DNA of 64,000 bases from Aeoliella mucimassa (GTDB lineage: Bacteria; Planctomycetota; Planctomycetia; Pirellulales; Lacipirellulaceae). Shown piece after piece: positions 36,421-45,234 of the stretch. The translations under genes were made by a program, and so were the position numbers. How positions within the stretch are numbered: position 1 is the stretch's first letter; every line of letters starts with the position of its first letter. The notes beneath the pieces were generated by a model. It did not search any database. It had not been told where the DNA came from and was given only the letters and a program-made list of their open reading frames with translations. The stretch is taken from the NCBI RefSeq assembly GCF_007748035.1, contig NZ_CP036278.1, positions 5,704,001 through 5,768,000 on the forward strand, given 5' to 3'.

Positions 36421-37716
36421 CTACAGCGTGGCCAGCACCTCGCGGGCGGCAGTAATCGTGGCGTCGATTTCCTCCGGCGTGTGGGCGGCCGACACGAACA
36501 TGGCCTCGTACTGGCTGCATGGCAGGTAGAATCCCCGGTCCATCATCCCCCAGAAATACTGGGCGAATCGCTTGATATCGCACGTTGCTGCGGTCGACCA
36601 ATCGGTGATCGGCTGCTCGCTGAAGAACAGCGTGATCATGCTGCCGATCCGCGCGACGTTGGCCGTCACTCCGGTGCTTTGGATCGCCTCGTTGAGCCCC
36701 GCTTCCAGCTGGGCGGTGAGTGCTTCGAGTCGTTCGTAGGGAGGATTGTCGCGCAGGGTTCGCAAGGTGGTGGAACCGGCCGCCGTGGCCAGTGGGTTGC
36801 CGCTGAGCGTCCCTGCCTGAAACACTTTGCCTTCGGGCAGGATGTGTCCCATGATTTCGGCAGAACCACCATAGGCTCCCACCGGCAAACCACCTCCCAC
36901 GATTTTGCCGAGTGTTGTGATGTCGGGCTCGATGCCAAGCAACTGCTGGGCACCGCCGGGCGACAGACGGAAGCCGGTCATCACCTCGTCGCAGATCAAT
37001 AGCGCACCATGTTCTCGCGTGAGCGAACGCAGGGCGGTAAGGAACTCGGTGGTGGGAATCACCACGCCCATGTTTCCGCAGACTGGTTCAAAGATCACTC
37101 CCGCAATCTCGCTACCATGCTGAGCAAAGGCGGCCGCCAGGGCTTCGGCGTCGTTGTATTCCAACACGATGGTATCGGTCGACGCTCCAGACGTAACCCC
37201 CGGCGAGTTAGGCACCGCCAGCGTTGCAGCAGCACTACCGGCTGCAACCAGCAAGCTATCGACATGCCCATGATAGTTGCCCGCGAACTTCAAGATCTTG
37301 TCTCTACCGGTCGCTCCGCGGGCGAGGCGAATCGCGCTCATCGTCGCTTCGGTGCCGGAGTTGACGAGCCGTACTTTGTCGACCGAAGGCACCAACTCGA
37401 TAATCAGTTCCGCGAGTTCGTTCTCTCCGGGGGTCGGTGCTCCGTAGCTAGTGCCGCGAGCGATGGAGTGCTGCAACGCTTCAATCACCGGCGGGTAAGC
37501 GTGCCCCAGGATCATCGGGCCCCACGAACCGATGTAGTCGAGATAGCGGTTGCCATCCACGTCGATCAGGTAGGCTCCCTCGGCCTGCTCGATGAAAATC
37601 GGCTCGCCGCCGACCGCTCCAAAGGCCCGCGCCGGGCTGTTCACCCCGCCAGGCATCAGTTGCTTGGCACGTTCGAAGGCTTGGCTGCTGAGAGGACGAT
37701 CGGCAACAGAAGACAT
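36421..37716 (-). CDS. hemL: Glutamate-1-semialdehyde 2,1-aminomutase
   Basis: A 431-residue PLP enzyme from the ATG at 37716 (MSSVADRPLSSQAFERAKQL). It converts glutamate-1-semialdehyde into 5-aminolevulinate for tetrapyrrole synthesis. The pattern is complete: LMPGGVNSPARAFG, VNSGTEATMSAIRLARGATG, FAGNYHGHVDSLLV, ICDEVMTGFRLS, the catalytic Lys in TLGKIVGGGLPVGAYGG, and FQAGTLSGNPLATAAG. Length fits the family. It is not clustered with other haem genes; the kinase gene lies upstream and the CMP-transferase fusion downstream on the same strand. Confidence 0.97.
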   Translation of the reverse strand: MSSVADRPLSSQAFERAKQLMPGGVNSPARAFGAVGGEPIFIEQAEGAYLIDVDGNRYLDYIGSWGPMILGHAYPPVIEALQHSIARGTSYGAPTPGENELAELIIELVPSVDKVRLVNSGTEATMSAIRLARGATGRDKILKFAGNYHGHVDSLLVAAGSAAATLAVPNSPGVTSGASTDTIVLEYNDAEALAAAFAQHGSEIAGVIFEPVCGNMGVVIPTTEFLTALRSLTREHGALLICDEVMTGFRLSPGGAQQLLGIEPDITTLGKIVGGGLPVGAYGGSAEIMGHILPEGKVFQAGTLSGNPLATAAGSTTLRTLRDNPPYERLEALTAQLEAGLNEAIQSTGVTANVARIGSMITLFFSEQPITDWSTAATCDIKRFAQYFWGMMDRGFYLPCSQYEAMFVSAAHTPEEIDATITAAREVLATL

Positions 37717-37827
37717 AGCGTCGCTTTCGATGGTTGCTGGCCAGCACACGTCAGCGATCGGGCCGCGGTGCGCGTGGGAGTGTGGACTTCGACAAAGCCT
37801 TAAAATACAACGCCGCCGGCGTTGCCG

Positions 37828-39639
37828 CTACCGCCACGCTTCGAGCAACTCACGAGCCCTCCTCACCATCGGTTCAGCCCAAGGATCGTTGCCATAGAGT
37901 TCGACCACCGCAGTGCAGATGGCCGTCGCCTGAGCAGGGTCCGACTCGTACAAGCTTTCCGCATGGTCGAGTCGACTCGCGAGCGTCGCCAGGTCGTCCT
38001 CGTGCTGAGCCGCAAGGCGCTGCTCGAGCAATGCCCGCTGGCGACGAGCTAGCTCCACGCAGGCGGCCACCCGTTCGAGCTGCTCGGCATCTTGCGAACC
38101 CTCGTCGCCCACTTGGCCGAACAACTGCTCGAGATGCTCCAACTCTTTGGCGGCCTGCACCGGATCGGCGTCGAGCTTCCGCATGGCTGCCAAGTAAAGT
38201 CGCTCGGCCGTGTTCAAGTCGCCCCGCTCGCCGCGCCCGCGAACCAGGGTATCGAACCGCCGCTGCAGCTTTTCGAGTAGCAGCTCCTCTTGGTACCCAA
38301 GCACCTCGCCGGCCCGCGGATCGTCCGAAAACCGAGCAACGAACTCATTCACCTCGGCTTCGTAACCACGCAAATGATCGATGTCAGGCATCTCTTCCAC
38401 CGGGCGGATTTTTGCGTACAGCTCATCGGCTGTCGATGGTTGCATCACCTGCCAGACGAACCAGGTGGAGATGCCAACCAGTGCCAGTAGTCCGAGACTT
38501 GCGATCCACACCGATGGCGAAACACCGCTCGACGATGGGCGTGAACCGTGATCCACTGCGGTGAAGTGATCGGTCTTCGTCGCGTCGAACATCGCCCGTC
38601 GGGTGGACGAATCGGTAAGGCTATCGACGGTTACCGCATCGCGTACCGCGGTCGGCACCACGTCGATGTCGATCGATGCCTGCGATTCGGGCGATGAGTG
38701 TTCGGTACCGGCCACCGTTGCTGCGTAAGCCAAGGGAGGCTTAGGGGAATCAGGCTTGGGTGGATCGAGGATGCTCGGCATGCCGTCGTTCGACGCCAGC
38801 TCCGGCGCATCGATCGGCCTCGATAACGCTTTGCGCATCGCTTCCAGATGCCGGGAGAGCACCAGCGTGTTCGGGAACCGATCGCTCGCATTCTTTTTTA
38901 GCAACTGCATGATGCAATGCTCGAGTTGCTCCGGAGCATCCGGTGCGTAGCGCCGCACTGGCTCCGGCTCGGCGAAGCGCTGCAGCTGCAACATTTCGGG
39001 CAGGCTCTTCGCCCGAAACGGCGGTCGCCCCGCCAGCAGTGCGTACATCACGCATCCCAAGCTGTACTGATCGCAACGGTCGGTAACCGGCCGGCCATCA
39101 GCTTGCTCGGGCGACATGTAGTCGGCTGTGCCGAGTACGCCGCCGGCCATGGTGAGCTGCGTGCCCCCGAACAGGCGGGCGATGCCGAAGTCGGCTAGCT
39201 TCACATGCTCGTTCGTATCGAGCAGGATGTTCGCCGGTTTGATGTCGCGGTGCACGATGCCGTGGTCGTGGGCATGCTTCAGCGCCCGGCAAACCTGGAT
39301 CGAGATGTCGACCACCTCGCGCCAGGAGAACCGTCGGCCAGCCTTCAGTTCTTCCTCCAGACTGCGACCATCCACCAGCTCCATGGCATAGAACAGCGTG
39401 CCTGACTCCTCGCCGTAGCCGAACAGCCGCACGATGCCGTCGTGCTGCAGGGTTTTAAGCGACTCGATCTCGGCCTCGAAACGCTCGCGAAACCCCTCGC
39501 TCGTGGCCAGCTGCGGAGCCAACGCCTTGACGGCCACTACCTGGCCGGTGTCGTTGTGCTCGCCACGGTAGACCGATCCCATGCCCCCTTTGCCGAGGCG
39601 GTTGCCGATGCGGTACGGTCCTAGTTTTTCGAAGTCCAT
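37828..39639 (-). CDS. Membrane-anchored Ser/Thr protein kinase
   Basis: A 603-residue Hanks-type kinase. The catalytic domain spans residues 8-275, with Gly loop GKGGMGSVYRG, VAVK lysine, HRDIKPANIL catalytic loop, DFGIARLFGG and MSPEQADGRPV activation segment. A linker rich in Ser/Pro/Asp follows, then one transmembrane helix at about 376-396 (SLGLLALVGISTWFVW) and an extracytoplasmic helical region of about 200 residues with several Glu/Arg-rich coils. The kinase domain is cytoplasmic by topology, and the outer region presumably senses or scaffolds. The gene is divergent from trpC. The substrate is unknown. Confidence 0.95.
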   Translation of the reverse strand: MDFEKLGPYRIGNRLGKGGMGSVYRGEHNDTGQVVAVKALAPQLATSEGFRERFEAEIESLKTLQHDGIVRLFGYGEESGTLFYAMELVDGRSLEEELKAGRRFSWREVVDISIQVCRALKHAHDHGIVHRDIKPANILLDTNEHVKLADFGIARLFGGTQLTMAGGVLGTADYMSPEQADGRPVTDRCDQYSLGCVMYALLAGRPPFRAKSLPEMLQLQRFAEPEPVRRYAPDAPEQLEHCIMQLLKKNASDRFPNTLVLSRHLEAMRKALSRPIDAPELASNDGMPSILDPPKPDSPKPPLAYAATVAGTEHSSPESQASIDIDVVPTAVRDAVTVDSLTDSSTRRAMFDATKTDHFTAVDHGSRPSSSGVSPSVWIASLGLLALVGISTWFVWQVMQPSTADELYAKIRPVEEMPDIDHLRGYEAEVNEFVARFSDDPRAGEVLGYQEELLLEKLQRRFDTLVRGRGERGDLNTAERLYLAAMRKLDADPVQAAKELEHLEQLFGQVGDEGSQDAEQLERVAACVELARRQRALLEQRLAAQHEDDLATLASRLDHAESLYESDPAQATAICTAVVELYGNDPWAEPMVRRARELLEAWR

Positions 39640-39761
39640 AGTCGCCCAATGCGGTGTTTAGCTTTCCATCTCCATGCTACTTACCAGCCGCGGTTAAGGC
39701 CAGCAGACAGCAGTCGCTCGAGTCCTGTTCTTCGACGTTGTGCCAGGTTATCCTACGAAGC

Positions 39762-40553
39762 ATGCCTACGATCCTCGACAAAATTGTTGCTACCAAACGC
39801 CAGGAAATCGCGCGGGCTCAGTCGCAGACACCGCTGCAGGAGCTCCAGTCGCAGCTGGCCGACGCACCGCCGGTTCGCGATTTTTTCGCCGCCCTGGCGG
39901 CCGATGGTCCTATTAAGTTGATTGCCGAGGTCAAAAAGGCCAGCCCTTCGGCCGGGTTGATCCGCGAGGATTTCCACCCCGCGACTATCGCCAAAACCTA
40001 CGAGCAGCACGGCGCGAGCTGCATCAGCGTGCTGACCGACGAGTCGTACTTCCAAGGACACCTCGACTACCTGCGGCAGGTTCGCGCGGAGGTCGCCATT
40101 CCGGTACTGCGGAAGGACTTCATTCTCGACGAGTACCAATTGGTCGAAGCCCGTGCCGCGGGAGCCGATGCAGTACTGCTGATTGCCGAGTGCCTGAGCC
40201 CCGCCGAGCTTGCAACGCTCCACGCCCAGGCGACCAACCTGGGTCTGACCGCGCTGGTGGAACTCTACGATCCCGAGAATCTCGAGTCGGTGCTAGCAGC
40301 CGGCGCGCGACTGATTGGGGTGAACAATCGCAACCTGCACACCTTCGAAGTCGACCTCGGCCATACGCTCGCGATCCGCCAGCAGGTGCCAAGCGACAAA
40401 CTGCTGGTTGGCGAAAGCGGCATTCGTACCCACGACGATGTTGCCATGCTAGCAGCCGCCGGGGTCGATGCCATCCTGGTCGGCGAGTCGCTAATGCGCC
40501 AGCCCGACATCGGCGCGGCCGTCGATGCCCTGCTGGGCCGCACCGCGGGCTAA
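39762..40553 (+). CDS. trpC: Indole-3-glycerol phosphate synthase
   Basis: A 263-residue TIM-barrel enzyme from the ATG at 39762 (MPTILDKIVATKRQEIARAQ). It converts the anthranilate-derived carboxyphenylamino-deoxyribulose phosphate to indole-3-glycerol phosphate in tryptophan synthesis. Active-site segments are present: IAEVKKASPSAGLIREDF, ISVLTDESYFQGHLDYL, LRKDFILDEYQ, VLLIAECL, GVNNRNLHTFEVDL, LLVGESGIRTHDD and ILVGESLMR. Length is standard. No other trp gene is nearby. It is divergent from the kinase and followed by mscS after 100 bp. Confidence 0.97.
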   Translation: MPTILDKIVATKRQEIARAQSQTPLQELQSQLADAPPVRDFFAALAADGPIKLIAEVKKASPSAGLIREDFHPATIAKTYEQHGASCISVLTDESYFQGHLDYLRQVRAEVAIPVLRKDFILDEYQLVEARAAGADAVLLIAECLSPAELATLHAQATNLGLTALVELYDPENLESVLAAGARLIGVNNRNLHTFEVDLGHTLAIRQQVPSDKLLVGESGIRTHDDVAMLAAAGVDAILVGESLMRQPDIGAAVDALLGRTAG

Positions 40554-40653
40554 CGCCAAGCTTGGCATCAAGCTGGCATTGAGTCGCTCGCACGTTTTTT
40601 GCTATTCCTTCGCTGAGATTGCGTCCGTACGCCCCAATCCAGGAAGAGAATCG

Positions 40654-41571
40654 ATGCTCTACTTGCTTGCCGAAGCGACTACTGGTGAGTCGTCGGAGTC
40701 CACCAAAATAACGATTCCGCAGGAACAAGCCGAAGCTGTCAAGAAGTTGATGCAGTTCGACTTCGATCTGACCAGCGACCAATGGCTGTCGCTCGCGCAA
40801 TACTATGGTTTGCGGGTCGCACTGGTACTCGTGCTGCTGACGCTGGCCTGGACCCTCGCTGGTTGGGCGTCGAGCATGGTTCGCGCTGGGCTGCGGCGTC
40901 TGAAGTTCGATGAAACGCTCACTTTGTTCATCGCGAAGCTCACTTGGTGGGGCATCATTCTCCTGGCCGCGCTGGCCTGTATGAGTAAGTTCGGCATCGA
41001 GACCACCAGCTTCGCGGCAGTCATCGGTGCGGCTGGTTTCGCTGTCGGTCTGGCGTTTCAAGGCACACTCTCCAACTTTGCTGCGGGGGCCATGCTGCTG
41101 GTCTTCCGCCCCTACCGCGTCGGCGACGTCGTCAACGTGGCCGACAATCTGGGTAAGGTCGACGAAATCGAGTTGTTCACCACCACGATCGATACGTTCG
41201 ATAACCGGCGGATCATCATCCCCAACAGCTCGATCTATGGCTCGGTGATCGAGAACATCACCTTCCATCGCAAACGCCGCATCGACGTCGATGTCGGCGT
41301 TTCGTACTCGGCCGACATCGACGAAACCCGCCGAGTGCTGACCGAGGCCGCCAACGCGACCGAAGGAACCCTGCCCGACACCGAGCCAGCCATCGTGCTG
41401 CTGGGGCTCGGGGCGTCGAGCGTCGACTGGTCGGTGCGGGTCTGGGGCCCCACCGACAAGTACCTGGACGTTAAGCAGGTGCTGATCCGACACGTGAAAA
41501 TGCACCTCGATTCGGCCGGCATCGAGATTCCGTTTCCGCAGATGGATATCCATCTCGATCGCTCGAAATAA
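40654..41571 (+). CDS. mscS: MscS-type mechanosensitive channel
   Basis: A 305-residue inner-membrane channel, similar in length to E. coli MscS (286). The ATG at 40654 has AGGAAGAGA at correct spacing. Two outer helices (about 52-75 and 95-115) precede the pore helix TM3, which carries the Gly/Ala packing pattern in AAVIGAAGFAVGLAFQGTLS and NFAAGAMLLVFRPYRVGDVV. The beta domain (EIELFTTTIDTFDNRRIIIP, NSSIYGSVIENIT) and an alpha/beta C-terminal domain follow. It releases osmolytes on hypo-osmotic shock. It is followed by the second dispersed-repeat copy. Confidence 0.95.
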   Translation: MLYLLAEATTGESSESTKITIPQEQAEAVKKLMQFDFDLTSDQWLSLAQYYGLRVALVLVLLTLAWTLAGWASSMVRAGLRRLKFDETLTLFIAKLTWWGIILLAALACMSKFGIETTSFAAVIGAAGFAVGLAFQGTLSNFAAGAMLLVFRPYRVGDVVNVADNLGKVDEIELFTTTIDTFDNRRIIIPNSSIYGSVIENITFHRKRRIDVDVGVSYSADIDETRRVLTEAANATEGTLPDTEPAIVLLGLGASSVDWSVRVWGPTDKYLDVKQVLIRHVKMHLDSAGIEIPFPQMDIHLDRSK

Positions 41572-41675
41572 ACGCACCGAGCACGCAGCTCTCGAGCAGT
41601 AGCAAACGTCGCAAGAGTCCGTCGAACGCGAGTTGTCGCTGCCCGCAACCAACCAATCTTCCCGCCCCCCGGAGG

Positions 41676-42270
41676 GATAGATTCCCACTGCTCACAAATA
41701 GATTCCCAACGCTGGGCAATAGATTCCCAATTTACCCACCGATGGGAAAATTGAATCTCCGCTGACTCTACAAAACCAGTGGTTTTCGAGTGCGAATAGA
41801 TTCCCATTTCCCAAAACGCATCGAGTGGGAAAGTATTCTTGGGGAGGAGTCAGGAAACAGGATTCGGGGGGCAGGGGAGTTTGGGATTTATGATTTCTGA
41901 GTGATGATTTCTGACTTGCGGATGTCATCTTGAGGGAGCTTCCGGCGACTGAAAGATCTCCGCCTACTGCTTACAGCTTAAGGCCTACAGCTTCGACAAC
42001 CGCGCAGCAGCGAACGCCCACGCCAGCAACCCTTCGCCAGCGCGTCGCTAGGAGTCTGACATTTAGACCAGCATCACATCGCAATCACCTCCAATCACTA
42101 AAAAAGCCAACAGCCGATAGCTGAAAGCCGACAGCCAACGACCACCTGTCCATTAGAACACCACGGGTGGCCAATTCCTAGCGAAAAATTGAAAACCCAA
42201 TAAGACGCAATTTCACCTAAATTTAACCCTCCCGCTTGCGGGACGGGTCGGGCTATCAGGCCCGGGGAGG
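41676..42270. repeat. Dispersed intergenic repeat, copy 2
   Basis: Second copy of the element at 12866. Motifs AATAGATTCCCA (or GATAGATTCCCA) lie at 41676, 41697 and 41718, each 21 bp apart, and another at 41795, 77 bp after the third exactly as in copy 1. The 41-bp core is at 41718-41758. The region of inverted motifs found in copy 1 (about 95 bp) is absent; the sequence passes directly from CGAGTGGGAA to the shared GGAGTCAGGAAACAGG part, which then runs to about 42270 in parallel with copy 1 but with scattered substitutions. Confidence 0.85.
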
Positions 42271-42651
42271 GTAGCACCCGAGCGTGGCTCGCCCACCGAC
42301 GCAACCTGACTGAATTAGCGGCCCCCTCTCAAGCATTCGGTGAAAGGAAAACATCCCCTCGCGAAGGGTTGCGCCGCCGGGGGGAGTGAACTGCGAAAGT
42401 CTCGGCAAGGTTAACTTACTTGGGCCGATGAAGCCGAGGCCGTTTAGGAGATCATCGAATGGATTGAGGTGGTGACAACCCCAGCAGCCTGGGTTGGGGA
42501 AAAATTGCGGTAAGGGACGAGATCCGCTAGGAGGTTCGACGGAGCCAAAGCGGTGCGGTTCTGCTACAATCGAAGACATGCTTATCCACAGTTCTTGTAG
42601 GTAAGCAGGTCCTGCATGGGCTTATCTATCTTTTTTGTGTCGAATCAAGTC
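42271..42651. other. Non-coding stretch upstream of the cassette array
   Basis: No supportable gene. A minus-strand frame (42256-42579) contains a CWGCHHLNPFDDLLNGLG phrase but has no ribosome site and overlaps repeat sequence. A consensus DnaA box TTATCCACA lies at about 42583. The left boundary of the cassette array must lie here, but no clear attI or attC is seen. Confidence 0.4.
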
Positions 42652-43005
42652 ATGTCGCAAGTACGTTTACTCGCCGTCGTGATGCTACTTCTCGTGCTGC
42701 TGCCGAGTTGCTCTCGCTCTACAGTTTCACCGCTAAAGCCTTCGCCGAACGGCTCGATGTTGTTGCTGACCGCTGTCAACCAAAGCCAAGCTGATCCGCG
42801 AAAATATCTTTGCGTGATCGTCGAGATTCAAGATGCCTCTGACACGACCCTGCACCGCGAGGTGACGCCCGCTTCTGACACTCAGCGCTGGACCATTCAA
42901 TGGGTTAGCGACAATGAGATCCTTTTAGACAGTTCCGATGTCGGCCGCTACCGCATCCATCGTCAACCTGATGACACATGGAAAGGTGAGCTGGGGGCGA
43001 CATAA
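42652..43005 (+). CDS. Small lipoprotein (cassette gene 1)
   Basis: A 117-residue protein from MSQVRLLAVVMLLLVLLPSC, a signal peptide with lipobox LPSC, so it is probably lipid-anchored in the envelope. The mature part (NGSMLLLTAVNQSQADPRKY, RWTIQWVSDNEILLDSSDVG) looks like a small beta domain. No family is recognised. The stop codon TAA at 43003 lies inside the start of an attC-like element, as in integron gene cassettes. A longer in-frame start at 42616 would add 12 residues that weaken the signal peptide. Confidence 0.65.
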   Translation: MSQVRLLAVVMLLLVLLPSCSRSTVSPLKPSPNGSMLLLTAVNQSQADPRKYLCVIVEIQDASDTTLHREVTPASDTQRWTIQWVSDNEILLDSSDVGRYRIHRQPDDTWKGELGAT

Positions 43006-43107
43006 CCACCGACTGCAGTTGACCAGCAGCGCCCGCGATATGATGTGGTTGTCGGTTTGGAGCCTGCACTCCGCGGGCGGCCGGCAACTGAGTTTTTTAC
43101 GTTAGGT
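43001..43107 (+). repeat. attC-like element A
   Basis: Begins CATAAC (near the R'' core RYYYAAC) and ends GTTAGGT, which fits the R' core GTTRRRY. Between them an imperfect hairpin forms: CAGTTG (43016) with CAACTG (43085), and CGCCCGCG (43030) with CGCGGGCG (43072). It starts within the preceding stop codon and ends 8 bp before the next ATG, exactly the placement expected of an integron recombination site. Confidence 0.6.
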
Positions 43108-43362
43108 GTCAATAATGAACCACTACAGTTCGCGGATTACTGCTTCTGTTCTGACCGTAGTTTGCTGCCTCGGTTGTGGAACCGACTCGCCCAGTTCTAC
43201 CCCGAAGGTGGAGGATCGCGTCGCCGAACCATGGATCTCGAAACCCAAGGCCGAATGGCCACAAATCGTGTTGACCAATCATGCCGAATTCAACGGTCAC
43301 AGTTCACTTCAGGGTGCTAGTACGTCTTTCCTGAAATCCATTCCGCTGCTATATGCTGCGGA

Positions 43363-44462
43363 ATGAAAAAGCACATTGTTTGCCTGGACCACCAGGCCCG
43401 TGGAGGTTTGGAGCAGCTAGCACGCTCAGGCGCCCGCGCGGCGCAAGTGGTGCGTCGCTGCCAGATATTATTGAAATCGGACTCGGGATGCACCGACGAA
43501 GAGATCGCCGAGCATGTGGGCTGCACGACGCGCAACGTCCGAGCCGTCCGAAAGCGGTTCTGCGAAGAGGGCGTCCAGCGGGCGGTGTACGATGCGCCTC
43601 GCTCGGGCCGCCCCCCAGAGTTCACCAAGCGGCAGCAGCAACAGGTAATCGCCCTGGCGTGCAGCGAGCCGCCCGAGGGACGGGCTCGCTGGACGCTGGA
43701 ATTGTTGTGCGAGCACGCGGTGAAGGAAGGCTTCGTCGATTCGCTCAGCGTGACGGAGGTCTCGCTGTGGCTCAAGGAACACGACCTGAAGCCGTGGCGA
43801 AAAAAACTTGGTGCGTGCCCAAGCTGAACGACGAGTTCTGTGAGCGGATGGAGGACGTCCTCGAGCAGTACGAGAAGCCGCTCGACCCGAACGAGCCGGT
43901 CGTCTGCCTCGACGAGCAGCCCTATCAGAGGGTCGACGACGCGCGGCCGCCCGAGCCCGCGGCACCCGGCAAGATCGCGAAGCAGGACTACGAGTACCGC
44001 CGCTGCGGAACCTGCAGCGTGTTCGTGGCGGTCGAGCCGAAGGCGGGCAAGCGATTCGTTCAGGCCAAGCGTCACCGCAAGCGAGCCGACTTCGCCCGGT
44101 TCGTCCGCGACCTCTTGAAGCGCTATCCCGACGCAGAGCGGGTTCATCTGGTGATGGACAACCTCAACACGCACAACGAGAAGTCGTTGATCGAAACCTT
44201 TGGCGAGGAGGCGGCTCGGCCAATGCTGGAGCGGATTGTGTGGCATTTTACCCCCAAGCATGCCAGTTGGCTCAACATGGCCGAGATCGAAATCTCGGCC
44301 ATACAGCGACAATGCCTGGGACGTCGGTTGGCTTCGCTCGACAAGGTTCAAAGCGAACTCTCCCACTGTTCACGCGACCGCAATCGGAAGAAAATCAAAA
44401 TCAATTGGACCTTCCATCGAAAAGACGCCAAACGCGTCTTCCCTGAACTCTATAGGAAATGA
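43363..44462 (+). CDS. IS630-family transposase, two frames joined by probable -1 frameshift
   Basis: Frame A (43363-43827, 154 residues) carries the helix-turn-helix part (SGCTDEEIAEHVGCTTRNVR, RSGRPPEFTKRQQQQV). Frame B supplies the DDE_3 catalytic part to 44462: first Asp in VVCLDEQPYQ, second in HLVMDNLNTH, and Glu in ASWLNMAEIEISAIQRQC. The frames meet at a run of seven A followed by C (43800-43806). A shift back by one base there joins LKPWRKK to TWCVPKLNDE, as expected for a continuous IS630 transposase. This may be programmed frameshifting; a simple one-base loss in the A-run is the alternative. Confidence 0.88.
43800..43806 (+). promoter_or_regulatory. Candidate -1 ribosomal frameshift site A_AAA_AAA
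   Basis: In frame A the codons are CGA AAA AAA CTT. The heptamer A-AAA-AAA is a classical slippery sequence, and a -1 slip enters frame B at ACT TGG. Nothing here proves that slippage occurs. Confidence 0.55.
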
Positions 44463-45064
44463 CTTCCGGGACGACGTACTAGCAGCTTTTTGATCAAAAC
44501 CCACGATGATCGTGTTCTGGCCGCTACCGCCGCTCACTTGATTGGATCTGCAGGCGGTGTCGAACCAGAAATCCCGATCAATCAGCTGAATTCGAAGATT
44601 CGAGCATGGAAGATGTTCCCACGCACAATGCCCGATGACTATATCGAGGTTCATTCGCTCGGCGTGCGAGGACTCGATGATGAAATCCTCGATTGGTTAG
44701 TACTTTCAATCGAGAACGCCGATCCACTTCCTGGATATCCGCTCAAACTACGCAAGGAACCTGTTCGGATTGGTGAGACCGTCTATCTGATCGGATGCCC
44801 CTACATCGAACAAGACTGCAAACAAAATGTGTATACAGGCACGATCACCGAACGAGCATTTGGCGATCGTTTTCGCTATGACATTGAACCACCCGTTGAT
44901 ATTCGCGGGTTCAGCGGCGCGCCCATCATTGACGAGAAGGGCTACGTCGTCGGGGTAATGACGGTGTGGTTCGATCCCAAGATGTCCGGTGACGAATATC
45001 TCGAAGCTGGTGGTGAGGATATCGCGTCGATCTATGAATTGGTCCAACGCAGCAACTGAATGGC

Positions 45065-45158
45065 ACCTAACAATCGGTCAACCGGAGTTGGCTCGCCTTT
45101 CGTTTTTTCAACTTCGCTTCCTTTCAGCTTAGTGCTATTCCATGTCTGCGAGTTAGGC
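45065..45158 (+). repeat. attC-like element B
   Basis: The outer cores match the consensus exactly: ACCTAAC (RYYYAAC) at 45065-45071 and GTTAGGC (GTTRRRY) at 45152-45158. It begins 5 bp after the stop of the split peptidase. The 5' half (TAACAATCGGTCAACCGGAG) resembles planctomycete attC sites as I remember them. Internal pairing between the halves is weaker than in A, so it may be chimeric or degraded. Confidence 0.5.
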
Positions 45159-45234
45159 CGCAAATGTGCGGCCTACAGGTGATAGGCAGAAACTTCCTAT
45201 AACCAAGTTACCCCTGAGGAGTTCCGCCTACCCA

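Larger units (their letters stand above)
43320..44479 (+). mobile_element. IS630-family insertion sequence (1160 bp)
   Basis: The ends are imperfect inverted repeats: GTACGTCTTTCCTGAAATCC on the left and, read inward from the right, GTACGTCGTCCCGGAAGTC. They are flanked by the dinucleotide TA on both sides (43318-43319 and 44480-44481), the target duplication of the IS630/Tc1 group. Inside are two overlapping transposase frames. The host gene frame is restored exactly by removing the element with one TA, which confirms the borders. Confidence 0.92.
43115..45059 (+). pseudogene. Trypsin-like peptidase lipoprotein split by an IS630-family element (cassette gene 2)
   Basis: The N-terminal part (43115-43319) has a signal peptide with lipobox CLGC and ends in HSSLQGA. 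The C-terminal part (from 44482) reads SSFLIKTHDDRVLAATAAHL and runs to the stop at 45059. Removing the insertion and one TA restores a single frame of about 260 residues through GA-SS-FL. Catalytic residues of a chymotrypsin-like protease are then visible: His in TAAHLIG, Asp in DEILDWLVL, Ser in RGFSGAPIID. The restored frame and unchanged triad point to a recent interruption. The C-terminal part has a TTG at 44490 but no signal peptide, so it is unlikely to function. Confidence 0.85.

Noticed and set aside
40553-40590. GCCAAGCTTGGC palindrome after trpC as a terminator
   Set aside because: The stem has no loop and no T-tract; it contains a chance HindIII-type palindrome only.
40120-41688. 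A 522-residue minus-strand open frame opposite trpC and mscS
   Set aside because: Both plus-strand genes are certain, and the antisense translation has low-complexity composition.
42256-42579. A 107-residue minus-strand frame with CWGCHHLNPFDDLLNGLG
   Set aside because: Intriguing wording, but it starts without a ribosome site, overlaps repeat sequence and is not recognised as any family; a homology search would decide.
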